Source of the DNA: Phymorhynchus buccinoides
Taxonomy: Eukaryota; Mollusca; Gastropoda; Neogastropoda; Raphitomidae
Length of the DNA stretch: 64,000 nucleotides
Direction of reading: 5' to 3'
Assembly: GCA_017654935.2 (NCBI GenBank)
Contig: CM065682.1
Location: 35,747,941 to 35,811,940 of the forward strand
A model generated the notes under the pieces. It made no database searches. It was not told the origin of the DNA and saw only the letters and a program-made list of their open reading frames with translations. Below are positions 10,796 through 57,164 of the stretch, in pieces. Numbering within the stretch: the first letter of the stretch is position 1; each line of letters begins with the position of its first letter. The position numbers and the translations under genes were made by a program.

Positions 10796-11707
10796 CCAAA
10801 CCTACACAGCAAGCACATGACTTTAAACTGAAAACTCCTTGCAGGATTTTGTCTTCATCTTTAGCCATGAATGTTCAATGGCCAACAGTTTTGATACTTG
10901 CACAGGTATGCAGGCAACTGATTTGTTCAGTTATTTCTTGCGAATTCATGATTTGGCGATGTTCTGTATTAAGGCTACCAATAAAACAAGGACAAACATG
11001 AACATACAATCAATCACCCACAAGTTATTCATACATTAAGAAGAAAGAAGTGTTTACTTCAGTTTATTCATTCTGTGTTATATCAAGCAGTGTAAATTTT
11101 ACTTAGACTATAAGAATAAGCATTCATAGCTAAATATATGTTTGTCATAACACATATTCGCAAATGTCTGTACACATCAACATAATGTTAATATACAGTG
11201 TAAATCCCAACAGGTATAGCTAGAATGCAATGCACAAGTATTCTGATTATTCTTAACAATAAATTAAAAAAATGATTAAACTTGGTCGCATCTTCAGTAT
11301 TAACTATCTGAAAATTAAAAGTCAACATACAGTACTGATTGTATCCATTATATTTTTTATTTCATTTGTCAATTAATTTACAAGAAAAAATAATACTAAA
11401 TCTGTATACAGGATCTGTAGTAAGAAAACAAAATGTGATTCAAATACAACCATTAAAATTTTAATGAAAATCTATGGTGCATTCTTAGCTAAAATCAATA
11501 ATCCTAATGTACAGAAAGATTATTGAAAATTAACACAACATTATGAAAATGATTTTTACGAAGGTTTGTATGCATATAAAACAAATATGGCCCAGAAGAT
11601 ATTGCAATTCAATTTACAAGTGAATTTGCAGATATTAAACAGTGCAGCGATATAAACATTTATATAATGCACTCCATGTGTGTGCGCCTTTTCCACATAA
11701 GGGACCA
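10796..11707. other. Intergenic, nothing recognised
   Basis: AT-rich sequence without exon-like ORFs or obvious repeats. Confidence 0.5.
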
Positions 11708-11850
11708 GGGACGGTATTCATGTCGAGATAGCATGAGACTTAGCATGATGCTAACTTAGAAGCTCTTCCAAAAGTCCTATTAAATCCTATAGGACATTGG
11801 AAGAGCTTCTAATGCTAAGTCTCATGCTATCTCAACGTGAATACCGTCCC
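11708..11850. mobile_element. Foldback MITE (143 bp)
   Basis: Left arm GGGACGGTATTCATGTCGAG and right arm CTCAACGTGAATACCGTCCC are inverted repeats. The arms continue inward through AGCATGAGACTTAGCAT and AGAAGCTCTTCCAA, leaving a very small loop. Confidence 0.9.
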
Positions 11851-11912
11851 AGTCCTTCCACACTTATAAATAAGATTGACGTATACGCCATAGAGATGAA
11901 AGCATGCATTCT

Positions 11913-12067
11913 TAAGGGCCAGCCACAAGTCCACTATAACAGCATGACTGTACGATACGATTCAATCACATGGTCTCCAAGAACAAATGTGATTGGCGCA
12001 TCGAGATTACGTGATCGAATCGTATCGTACAGTCGTGCGATTTTAGTGGACGTGTGGCTGGCCCTTT
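11913..12067. mobile_element. Foldback MITE, second type (about 155 bp)
   Basis: Arms AAGGGCCAGCCACA and TGTGGCTGGCCCTT pair. Inner arms ACTGTACGATACGATTCAATCAC and GATCGAATCGTATCGTACAGT also pair. Unrelated in sequence to its neighbour at 11708. Confidence 0.88.
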
Positions 12068-12131
12068 AGACAGACTTCATGTTTTGTTTTTGAGTCACAG
12101 GTCACAAAATTAGATGCTCTTTTGAGCTCTG

Positions 12132-14645
12132 TGGCATGAACACTGTGTCAAACAATGAACATAGATATGTGGTATGAACAGTCACAATCAAGATAGCGCT
12201 GTGGCATGAACACTGTGTCACACAATGAACATAGCTATGTGGTATGAACAGTCACAATCAAGATAGCGCTGTGGCATGAACACTGTGTCACACAATGAAC
12301 ATAGCTATGTGGTATGAACAGTCACAATCAAGATAGCGCTGTGGCATGAACACTGTGTCACACAATGAACATAGCTATGTGGTATGAACAGTCACAATCA
12401 AGATAGCGCTGTGGCATGAACACTGTGTCACACAATGAAGATAGCGCTGTGGCAAAAATGAACACTGTGTCACACAATGAAGATAGAGCTGTGGCATGAA
12501 CACTGTGTTACACAATGAACATAGCTATGTGGTATGAACATTGTCACAATCAAGATAGCGCTGTGGCATGAACAGTGTCACACAATGAACATAGCTATGT
12601 GGTATGAACACTGTGTCACACAATGAACATAGCTATGTGGTATGAACACTGTCACAATCAAGATAGCGCTGTGGCATGAACACTGTGTCACACAATGAAG
12701 ATAGTGCTGTGGTATGAACACTGTCACACAATGACCAGAGCTCTGTGGCATGAACACTGTATCACATGATGAACATACAGCTGTGGTATGAACACTGTCA
12801 CATGATGAACATAGCTCTGTGGTATGAACACTGTCACACAATGACCATAACTATGTGATATGAACACTGTCACATGATGAACATAGCTCTGTGGTATGAA
12901 CACTGTCACACAATGACCATAACTATGTGGTATGAACACTGTCACATGATGAACATAGCTATGTGGTATGAACACTGTCACACAATCAAGATAGCACTGT
13001 GGCATGAACACTGTCCCACAATGACCAGAGCTCTGTGGTATGAACACTGTCACACAATCAAGACAGCGCTGTGGTATGAAGTCACAATGACCATAGCTCT
13101 GTGGTATGAACACTGTCACACAATCAAGATAGCGCTGTGGTATGACCACTGTCACACGATGACCATAGCGCTGTGGTATGAACACTGTCACACAATGACC
13201 ATAGCTCTGTGGTATGAACACTGTCACACAATCAAGATAGCGCTGTGGTATGAACACTGTCACACAATGACCATAGCTCTGTGGTATGAACACTGTCACA
13301 CAATCAAGATAGCTCTGTGGTATGAACACTGTCACACAATGACCATAGCTCTGTGGTATGAACACTGTCACACAATCAAGATAGCGCTGTGGTATGAACA
13401 CTGTCACAATGACCATAGCTCTGTGGTATGAACACTGTCACACAATCAAGATAGCTCTGTGGTATGAACACTGTCACACAATGATCATAGCTCTGTGGTA
13501 TGAACACTGTCACACAATCAAGATAGCTCTGTGGCATGAACACTGTCACAATGACCATAGCTCTGTGGTATGAACACTGTCACACAATCAAGATAGCTCT
13601 GTGGTATGAACACTGTCACACAATCAAGATAGCTCTGTGGTATGAACACTGTCACAATGACCATAGCTCTGTGGTATGAACACTGTCACAATGACCATAG
13701 CTCTGTGGTATGAACACTGTCACACAATGACCATAGCTCTGTGGTATGAACACTGTCACACAATCAAGATAGCGCTGTGGTATGAACACTGTCACACAAT
13801 GACCATAGCTCTGTGGTATGAACACTGTCACAATGACCATAGCTCTGTGGCATGAACACTGTCACAATGACCATAGCTCTGTGGTATGAACACTGTCACA
13901 ATGACCATAGCTCTGTGGTATGAACACTGTCACACAATGACCAGAGCTCTGTGGTATGACCACTGTCACACGATGACCATAGCTCTGTGGCATGAACATT
14001 GTCACAATGACCATAGCTCTGTGGTATGAACACTGTCACAATGACTATAGCTCTGTGGTATGAACACTGTCACACGATGACCATAGCTCTGTGGTATGAA
14101 CACTGTCACAATGACCATAGCTCTGTGGTATGACCACTGTCACAATGACCATAGCTCTGTGGTATGAACACTGTCACACAATGACCATAGCTCTGTGGTA
14201 TGAACCACTGTCACACGATGACCATAGCTCTGTGGTATGAACACTGTCACACGATGACCATAGCTCTGTGGTATGAACACTGTCACACAATGACCATAGC
14301 TCTGTGGTATGAACACTGTCACACAATGACCATAGCTCTGTGGTATGACCACTGTCACACAATGACCATAGCTCTGTGGTATGAACACTGTCACAATGAC
14401 CATAGCTCTGTGGTATGAACACTGTCAGACAATGACCATAGCGCTGTGGTGTGAACAGTCACATGATTAACGTGAATAAAGTGATGTGGTATGAACAGTC
14501 ACATGATTAACGTGAATAAAATGATGTGGTATGAACACTATTTCACATGATAAACATATATTGGTAGTTCTGCAGTATGAACATTGTGTCACTTGATGGG
14601 AAATAGTTCTTTGGAATGCACACTGTGTCACATGACAAACACGCA
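12132..14645. repeat. 2.5-kb minisatellite (36/38-bp units, 70-bp dimers at left)
   Basis: Dozens of units vary on ATAGCTCTGTGGTATGAACA plus CTGTCACACAATGACC. Two subtypes occur, with AATGACCATAGCTCT or AATCAAGATAGCGCT. From about 12181 to 12460 they alternate strictly as a 70-bp higher-order dimer; further right most units are 36 or 38 bp. The right edge (14460-14645) degenerates. Units of 36 bp leave frames open on both strands, which explains long repetitive ORFs that should not be called genes. Confidence 0.95.
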
Positions 14646-15919
14646 GAGAGTAAAATGGCATTCTGGATGGCTGCTTGTATTATGCATTTAATTTTATTAA
14701 ATTATATTATTATATTATTGTCTCTTGTGGGCGTAGCTATAATTAGGGAGACATTGAAACTCATTAGCGTTAATGTTCGTGTAAGTGTGTGTGTGTGCCT
14801 GAATGCATTGTATTGTGTGCATAAGCATGTAAGAGTATACAATGTGCCCAAGTATCTGTACTCAAACCTTATTATTATATACAAATTTTCCGACAAAAAT
14901 GCGCATTTCTTTAAGGTCGCGTACTGCGGTATTTTGGGGCAATTTTTGTTCAATTTTGTTTCTCAGGAACTAATAAACATATCTACATGAAATTTTGCAC
15001 ACAGATACAGTACATTGCCCTGACCATCTATACCAAATTTGAAGACTCTGTGTGAAGGCATTATGAAAGTATGGAGTCCACCTAAAATAAATGTCACATA
15101 AAAACTTAGCCCCTTACCAGCACTGGATTCAAGCACTGCATGGTGATGATGATCATTAATTTTGTCTACTTTCCTAAGACATCAAAAAATGCAGCCCACA
15201 TACAAGTAGCATGTCTGAGTTGTTAACTCAAGTTCTTTGTTTCATCAAACAATAGTGAACATTCACAGGGTCTTGCTTGAGACAAAGAACGTGAGATATC
15301 TTTATTAATCTTGAGAAACAAAAAACACCACCTTAAAAGAAAAACATTTTTGTCAAAAGCAAATTGAGACTACAGGATATAGGTGTTTACATTTAAAAAA
15401 AAAAAATATTCATATAAATATTGAACAATGACAAGGCTGAGAACTGCCTGTATGCTTTAAGGATGACTCATATACAGAAACCTTTAAATAAAAAAACATT
15501 AGTTTTTGAAGAGTCTAATTCCAATGAGATATGGCCACTACTTACCTTGGAAGATAAACAAGAACATTTTTGGAATACTTTTTCCAAAAAGAATGCTTAT
15601 GTTTAGTCTGATTGATAACAAAAGAAAACACCAACAACAAAAAACAAAAAACAAATACAACCACATAATATTACTGAGTTCACAATGCGTTTGCTTGAAA
15701 GACAGGCTAACATTTTTGTTCTCTCATATATATGATTTAAAGAAATACAATTCTACATTTTAACATATTGGTTTTCCATTTTCAACATAACTGTGGCAGA
15801 AATTACATAAAATAAAATATTAACAATGTCATGACAATTATAAACATAACAACAAATAGTTCCAATATTTACAGTTCTTTTCATTTGTTCAGGAGATATC
15901 CAATAAATAATAGAGGTGG
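14646..15919. other. Intergenic, nothing recognised
   Basis: AT-rich sequence with A-rich runs. No exon-like features or clear repeat. Confidence 0.5.
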
Positions 15920-16345
15920 GGGGAAAAACCGGTGATAAACTTTTGTGGTTTGAAAAACCGGTTTGAGTTGCTGTGAACCGTTTTCTTAACTGCAAACTGA
16001 AAGTAAGTTTTTCTTAGAATAACGCATTCTTTTCGAAAAACAACACTGATTCTCAGCGCAGATTGGGTGTTTGTAAACCAAGAGTAGCTGTTTCTAGTTT
16101 GTGGTGGTGTATGGCTTTGACTTTGAGTGATGAGTTGAGTGTGTGTGTGTCATAAGTTTCTTTATTGTGTGTGTGTGTATGCGTGTGTGCGTGTGTGTGA
16201 ATATTCTGACAAATAAATAAGTGTTTGCATAGGTGAAACTAGTGATGCGAGTACTGGTTAAAAAAAACCCGGTTAGGTAAAACCGGTTCGAAGAGGGAAA
16301 ACCGGTTTAAAACCGGTTCAGATTTTTTAACCGGTTCTCAACTCT
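15920..16345. repeat. Element rich in AACCGG motifs
   Basis: Clusters of AAAACCGGT/ACCGGTTT at 15927-15980 and again at 16255-16340 flank a short (GT)n. The two clusters are in roughly inverted arrangement, suggesting a decayed inverted-repeat transposon. Confidence 0.55.
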
Positions 16346-17352
16346 AATAAATAATATATTCAAAGTAACACAGGAAAACCCTTTTTTAAGACACAATTTA
16401 CAAAACAGAATAACTTCTTATGAGAACTGTAGAACATCAAAATGTTTTTTCGATAGCTGCTGATGTAATTGCATAATATAATGTTCACATTCACAACCGG
16501 GGCATCAAAAGTCATTTCACCACAATAGGATGATAATGAGCATATACAATCACTTTTATAATCTCAAGCAGGGAAACGTAACAATTAAGCATCTATTTCG
16601 ACTTTGCATCTGTGTATTTTGGACTCCATTTAGTAAAGAGTGGTATTTGCTCCGCCCCTTCATTCATCAAGGCTGTTCTGTCAACCACTGTCTCCCCTCC
16701 GCTAAGCATGAGGTTGAGTTTAACAGGCCGACATACCAATAATTATTTTTTCTTTGTTTATCAAAGGAGATAATTTGTTGACAGTAAATAGGTCAGTTGA
16801 GGCTTCTTCCGTTAATCAATCAATTGTCTTCTCTATCGGGGATAAATGTTCATGTTCTTGTCTTTTAATCCCAATACAAAGTGAAAATAACCTAATCTAA
16901 TACTAACCCCATTTCTTACACGAGCAAAGCAAAACGTTGCTTCTCTGTGAAAATTGTCCATAAGAAAAAATTAGTGGGAGATAGAGAAACTACATTCCCA
17001 CTTTGCGCCTGACCCTGACGTCACAACGCATTAGCATATTTAGAACAGCCGAGATGCGCAGGGATGCGAATGTGGATTAAATACTACGAATGCCTGTCAA
17101 GTACAAGGTATAGATGCAGTGTAAAGGCTTGAATGTACATTCATACAAACCAAAATGCCTATGCACGCATATAATAATTTATGTACAGAACAGAAGTAAA
17201 CAAATGATGGCACCATACCACACAATAAAGGGTGCAAACATAGTGATGACGGAGCCAATGAATAAGAAGTTGAATAACATGCTAAACACCACTGTCCAAA
17301 GGAGATATGAGTAAAGTTGGATTTAAAAGGTTTTGCTTGAAACGAGTTGACA

Positions 17353-17892
17353 GTGGTGTGCACAGAGATGCCTACCCTAATATTCGATTTTTTAAAAACA
17401 AAAACCTAAAAAATTCAAACCACAACATGATTTTCCGGAACATGGCAAGATTGCCAAGAAAATGTAGCTTATTATGTTAGCTTATCATCATCAGATCATC
17501 AATGCGATTCTCCTCGGCTCTTGCTATGCCAAGTTACAAGTGCAAGGTTCACAAAATGTATGCAGGCCGACCTTTTGTTTTCTACCAGATCATGAAGAAC
17601 TGCCGTTTTGTGTGTTTGGGATATTTTGGGCGGAAAAAAATCATGCTATACATGCACAGTCAAAATAGCCCTTCATTCACCGTTTGGCGCCATATTTGAA
17701 GGCAAACTACAGACAGGAAGTGACATCAGCAATTCAAAAGCTTCAAAATGGCAGTCCACAATTTTCAGTTTCAAATTTATCTAGTGAGAAATTTTTGATC
17801 TGCTGGAAAATAGCATTTTCGGAAAACTGCGATCAATTTTATTTTATTTTCCTGGACAAATATGAGCCTGGTAGGCATCTCTGTGTGCAGCA
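17353..17892. mobile_element. TIR element of about 540 bp
   Basis: GTGTGCACAGAGATGCCTACC at the left edge is mirrored by GGTAGGCATCTCTGTGTGCA at 17870-17889. The interior has no transposase, so it is a non-autonomous DNA transposon of unassigned superfamily. Confidence 0.75.
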
Positions 17893-18607
17893 TATTATTC
17901 AACCTCTTATATTTATGCATATTCAACCTCTTATATACTGTATATGCATATGCATACACCTTTGAACACAATGCAGCTAAACATTTGGGTAGTGTCTTCA
18001 TTGATTCCTGTTAGAGGAGATCGTGCAGACAGAGAGAACATTAACAACGGCTTTTCCATTAATAAATCATCTCCTCTTGCAGAAATCAATGTGTATATTG
18101 CCAACAAACATGATTTGCAAAGCAAACCAACAACTTTGTGCCCAATATTTTATTATGTCTATTGCTATGGCAAGCAGTAACAACTTTTCAGGCAGTGACA
18201 TATCACCAACAGTGCAATGAACGCCAACCACAACTTAAAATATCACACACAAATATTAAAGAAAATGAATTGTTTTGTAAGTGTTATTGGGAGCAGAAAA
18301 GAAATGTGGACTGCTGGAAACATAAAACTTTATTTGCAAAACTTCATGTTACATGTATTAACATTAAATTGCTTATTACTGTTCACATGGATGCACAACA
18401 TGCTCACAAACGCAAGCACATTTACACAAACGTCCATGCATAAAAACACACACACAAACAAACAATGAAACATACAGGAACTCAAGCAATCACACACACA
18501 CACAAAAAGACACACACACAGTCATGCATGCATGGGCGTGCACACGCACACACAGAGTTTTCTAACAATCTCATGATCTAAACCATTTAGTGGCATTACA
18601 CCTATGC

Positions 18608-18763
18608 TAATAGGGCATTTGCCATGAGTGTTCGTTCTCTATACTAGACTACTAATTTGCCCGCGTTCGTTATGCCTGAGTTACGCTGATCTTTCTAATT
18701 CAACTCTCTAAAGTTCAATGCAATGAAATTCAAGGGCGCCTGCACGTGGCAAATGCCCTATTA
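18608..18763. mobile_element. Short MITE with TA flanks
   Basis: TAATAGGGCATTTGCCA and its reverse complement TGGCAAATGCCCTATTA bound a 156-bp segment. Taking the outer TA as target site fits a Tc1/mariner-like element. Confidence 0.75.
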
Positions 18764-19000
18764 CTGAATATGAATCTCCCATCCACAAGCACACTCCAGC
18801 TTCCCATTCTCAGGCCCATCACCACTGTCATTAGACGCACCACATGCATCACCAGTCCATAAGAAACGGTAAGTATCAAACCAAAAAGAGCACCTCCCAT
18901 CAGGAGAGACACTGCACTACCGTTGTGTCATTTCATTTATGTACACTGAAGTCTGTTCTGATCCTATGTACACACACCTTACCGCCTACTAAGCACACTA

Positions 19001-19177
19001 CAGTGGAACCTCCCTTATAAGACCTTAAAAAAATCATCCAAAATCAGGTCTTATAAGGGATGGGTCTTATAAGGGAGGTAATTCTAATACTAATAAAGAA
19101 GGGCAATGTCTCAGAGAAGCAGGTCTTATGTGGGAGGGAGTCTTATAATGGGAGGCCTTATAATGGAGGTTCCACTG
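19001..19177. mobile_element. pogo/Tigger-like MITE
   Basis: CAGTGGAACCTCCCTTATAA and the reverse complement of CAGTGGAACCTCCATTATAA bound 177 bp, with TA on both flanks. The interior repeats GGTCTTATAAGGGA-like words. CAGTGGAACCTC termini with TA duplications are typical of pogo/Tigger derivatives. Confidence 0.75.
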
Positions 19178-19613
19178 TACTTGCAATTAGTATTGATAAG
19201 TCGTTGAGTCACTGTAAGTAAAGTCCCTCTTCTCAAGTCGTTGCAACCACAAAATGATAAGTTCCAGCACAACAGCTTTTTGTCTTAGTAAAGCATTTCC
19301 ATTAGAAATAAAACCATTATGCTGGCACCTCTCAATACACAGGCACGCCCTTCAATAGTTTTTCCTACCCCTAAACTCCCCGAAAAGCTGAAAGACAGTG
19401 CAAAACTAAAAATTACAAGCAAATAAAATGAAGACCCCTAGACCCACACAGCTAAGGTTGGAGTCAGATGAGGTGGATGTCCTTGTCGTGTAGGAAGGCT
19501 TCCAGAAGAGTCAGGTGAGGTGGATGTCCTTGTCGTGTAGGAAGGCTTCCAGAGCAGTCAGGACTCGCAGGGTGTCCTCACTGGCTTCTAGCTTCACGTA
19601 GCTAAGGTTGGAG

Positions 19614-39865
<20,252 letters not shown>

Positions 39866-40051
39866 TTTGGCAGATAACTCCGTTTGGATGTCAAAGACAC
39901 ATCCGCTTCCGGTCCTGAAGCAGACGACATAATTTCCTGAAGCAGACGACAAAATTTCCACACTTGACGAGAATACGCAAACTTAAGCTTCCTTCACTAG
40001 CCTTCCTCCTTCACTAGCCTAGTCACTACTAGCCTGGATTTAAAGTTTTAA
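39866..40051. promoter_or_regulatory. Divergent (bidirectional) promoter
   Basis: Only 186 bp separate the ATG of the minus-strand unknown gene from the ATG of MEIOB. The interval contains an ETS-type CTTCCGG near 39905 and short direct repeats (CCTGAAGCAGACGACA twice; CCTTCACTAGCCT twice, the first as CCTTCACTAGCCTTCCT). No TATA box is evident. A shared promoter is inferred from spacing. Confidence 0.7.
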
Positions 40052-54131
<14,080 letters not shown>

Positions 54132-55560
54132 TCCGACATGTTCAGCGACATGGTGCTGTGCAGCTTTCTTCTTTCATTGGCTGACTGCACATGAATTTCG
54201 TTGTTTGTTGAGAACAGTTAGTGTTCCACATTGAGTTTTTAGTGTTTAACATTTTATTGTTATATTATAAGTGTATAAACTGTCTTGCTCACAATGATCA
54301 ACTTGTCTTTGTGTTTTAACTTTTAGGAAACATTTAAAAACTATCAAGATGACAAGCGGAAGCTATAGGCCTACTCCCAAAAGTTGTGTAACTGTGTCAG
54401 TATGTTTATGTGGCTAGTCATTTGGAAAACCTGAGAGAATGTCCATCGTTGTGGGGAAATCCTGCCAATTTTCATAATTGGTTCAGTATCATTAACTATA
54501 TGACCAAAAAATGTTTTCATTGAGATTTCATATGTAAGACTTGCCATTTTGGTAAACTGACACAATGGTGTCAAAGTCAGGACAAGGGTACAATAATTCT
54601 GCCAGTCTTTATAATCAGCTCTGTTGTTTACGCTGTGGAAATTGGAACATATTTTTCATCAAAAGATTAAATTCATTTGGAGTATGTTTTTATAATAGTT
54701 TTCTGTTTGTTTGAACAGACATCAAGATCCACATCCTCTGGTTCTCACGAACAATTCTGTAATCTTTTTTTTATAATCAGTTCAGGATCTGTAATACTAT
54801 TACATGTACTAATACACTGCTCACAAAAAGTAGGTGATATTGACTTTGCAATATCACCATGGGTTCAATAACCCGACCATAAGTTTCATTTCATGTGAAA
54901 ATGGTAGTTCAGACTTTCTTGGTTGTAAAATCGAAGACAAAAATAATGTATAAAATGTCATGTGACTGCCAGAGGCGATAAACAGTGGGTGTGTTATTCA
55001 AAATCACAAAACACCTCTACACATTCGGCAGATTGTTGGGCCACTGCTTTCTAACAGGCATTCAAGGCAAGGCTTTCTCATGCTCTGGAACAGTCTCCTG
55101 AAGATCTTCTGGAGGATTAATTTTGTTCCCGGCGTCCCTAGATCCTCTTACGACCGTTACAATGGTGTAAGCTGAAATTGAAAAACGCCAGCGTTGGGCA
55201 GATTTTAACCTCCAAAATGACAATTTGCATCTCCACTGAGCACATTTTGTGCAAGATCACCACATCCACGAAACCCAGACCTTCCCACGGTCTACAAGTC
55301 CCCTGACCATTTTCAATCAAATGCCTGCTATGCCTTGCGTGAAGCCATGGTCCAACAAGTTTTATGACTATTTTTGTGACTTTTGGACATTGCACCCATT
55401 GATGTCCGTCTTTTCTGGCAATCACGTGACGTTTCAAAATTAATGTTAGTCTTCGATTTTATGTTCAATGAATAACATATTTTTGTTTTCAAATTGAATA
55501 GAACTTATAATTTCGTTAATGTGGAGGTGGTGGGTACATTTTGACCAAATGACAACTTTT
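54132..55560. other. MEIOB 3' flank
   Basis: An acceptor-like TTTTAG at 54320-54325 is followed by a 14-codon frame to TAG (54326-54367) that would be in phase after MEIOB exon 12; it could be an alternative last exon or chance. ATTAAA near 54665 is a possible polyadenylation signal. 54818-55500 looks like a decayed DNA transposon with internal inverted pieces (AAAATCGAAGAC at about 54930 and its inverse near 55450). Confidence 0.4.
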
Positions 55561-55564
55561 TCGT

Positions 55565-55750
55565 TGCCACTGGGTTTAACATGTGCTAAGTGCATGGGCA
55601 CATGGGACCTCAGTTTATCATCTCATCCAAAAGACACAATGTTAAGACCATAAGGCCTAGTGAGAGGAAAAATCCTCTGTACCTAGGTTTGAACTTGGGT
55701 TTATTGTATACGAGGCGAACGCGTTACCTCTGTGTCACTCTACACTGTTG
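55565..55750 (-). mobile_element. Degenerate SINE
   Basis: Contains GGGACCTCAGTTTATCATCTC and TCATCCAAAAGACA, then a decayed promoter-box region near TTTGAACTTGGG. Related to the 3005-3435 element. Confidence 0.55.
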
Positions 55751-55974
55751 CCCCAAGTCCTAACTCTCCATAAAATTTCAATAAAATCCATTCATAATCA
55801 ATGACTGATTTTGATCACAGAGTTATGGAGACAAAAAGTGAAAAAATTGCCTCTTTAAAGGAGGAAACCACACAAGAAACAAACATCCACTTTAGTCCCG
55901 TGTTTAAGTACCATGGACAATCTTGAAATCATAGATTGGATTCTGCCCTTTTTTCTCATCATAACCACTAGCGC

Positions 55975-56650
55975 AACGCCGAGTACCAGTAACGCCTAGT
56001 AACGGTAACGCCTAGTAACGGTAATGCCAAGTATTGGTAACGCTGAGTACAGCAAATTTGAAGCGATTTGGTAAAGAAACGGTGGAGTTATAAGGCCCCG
56101 TTTCGCGTTGGCGCTGCTCTGAGAGTGATGCGCTCTCCCTAGTAACGGTAACGCCTAGTAACAGTAACGCCAAGTACAGCAAATTTGAAGCGATTTCGTT
56201 AAGAAACGGCAGAGTTATAAAGCCCCGTTTCCCGTTGGCGCTGCTCTGAGAGTGACGCGCTCTCCCGATTTTCTTCAAATTTGCTGCCAGGCTTTGCCCC
56301 GGTGACAGCAATCCTGACAGCCAATTTGACGCGATTCGGTTGCAAACCAGCGGAGTTATAAGGCCCGTTTTGCATCATGCTGCTGTTATGCGCCTAAGTA
56401 ATTGATTCGCTTCCGGTTTGGCACACGGATAGTCCCCGTCCCCGGTCATCTTCCTGCCAAATTCGAAGGCAATCGGCCCAGAAACGCCGGAGATACGGGC
56501 GCCGAGAGGCCGGCGGATGCGCGTTTCTGCGAAACCGCGCAAATGATACGACCGCCTCGGTTGCCGTTGCCATCGCCCCGTTAGGGCTCACAGCAAATTT
56601 GAAGCGATTCGGTCGAAAAACGGCGGAGTTATAAGGCCCGTTTCGTGTTT
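55975..56650. repeat. GC-rich tandem array with conserved 50-bp core
   Basis: Five cores starting near 56051, 56178, 56318, 56456 and 56591 share AGCAAATTTGAAGCGATTCG, GAAACGGCGGAGTTATAAGG and CCCGTTTCG. Linkers of the first two contain GTAACGGTAACGCC words. GC content is well above the surroundings. Confidence 0.85.
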
Positions 56651-56852
56651 CAGACACACACAGTTGGCTTATTATTATGATGATGCTAACAATTGATGAA
56701 TAGTTTACAAACACACAAATACTGAAATAGACACACGCTCACATACACATAGAACAAAAAGGCAAAGTTAAAGTCCCACTTACGTTTATTTACATCAATA
56801 CATAAAAATGCATTGTTCCCATTACTGCAAATACACTCACAAAAATAGAGAT

Positions 56853-57164
56853 TACCATATTTTGCAGAATATACTTCTTCTCTTCTTCCCGTTGATCGGC
56901 CTCCTTCATCAAGTTGAAGATTCTGCCGATGTTGGAGAAAAAAAAGAAAAAGACTATAAGGCGATACTTTCCCCTAGACTGAGATCCTTGCGTTTGATGT
57001 TTGATGTTGTTTATAGCCCTGTCGACTGCTACGGCCATGTCAGGGCTGTCACCACGTGATCCTTGCATCTTATTATGTGATTGATAATATAGTACGGAAA
57101 TAAGAGTAACAAAAATTTTGAGTCAAATTTGGGGTGTGCGCCTTATAGTCTGTAAAATATGGTA
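56853..57164. mobile_element. hAT-type 'ACTATAAGGC' MITE, interrupted
   Basis: Starts TACCATATTTTGCAG and ends GCGCCTTATAGTCTGTAAAA, TATGGTA. The interior carries extra unrelated sequence. Confidence 0.75.

Noticed and set aside
12724..13431. Long ORFs on both strands (230 and 185 codons) with VFIPQSYGHCVT or YEHCHTMTIALW repeats
   Set aside because: They are translations of a 36-bp minisatellite whose unit length is a multiple of three; no start context, splice sites or family similarity.
12132..14645. CRISPR-like array
   Set aside because: Units are contiguous without unique spacers, in an intron-bearing eukaryotic genome.
55138..55437. 99-codon minus ORF near a possible decayed transposon
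   Set aside because: No recognisable transposase motif; remnants too degraded to call a gene or pseudogene.
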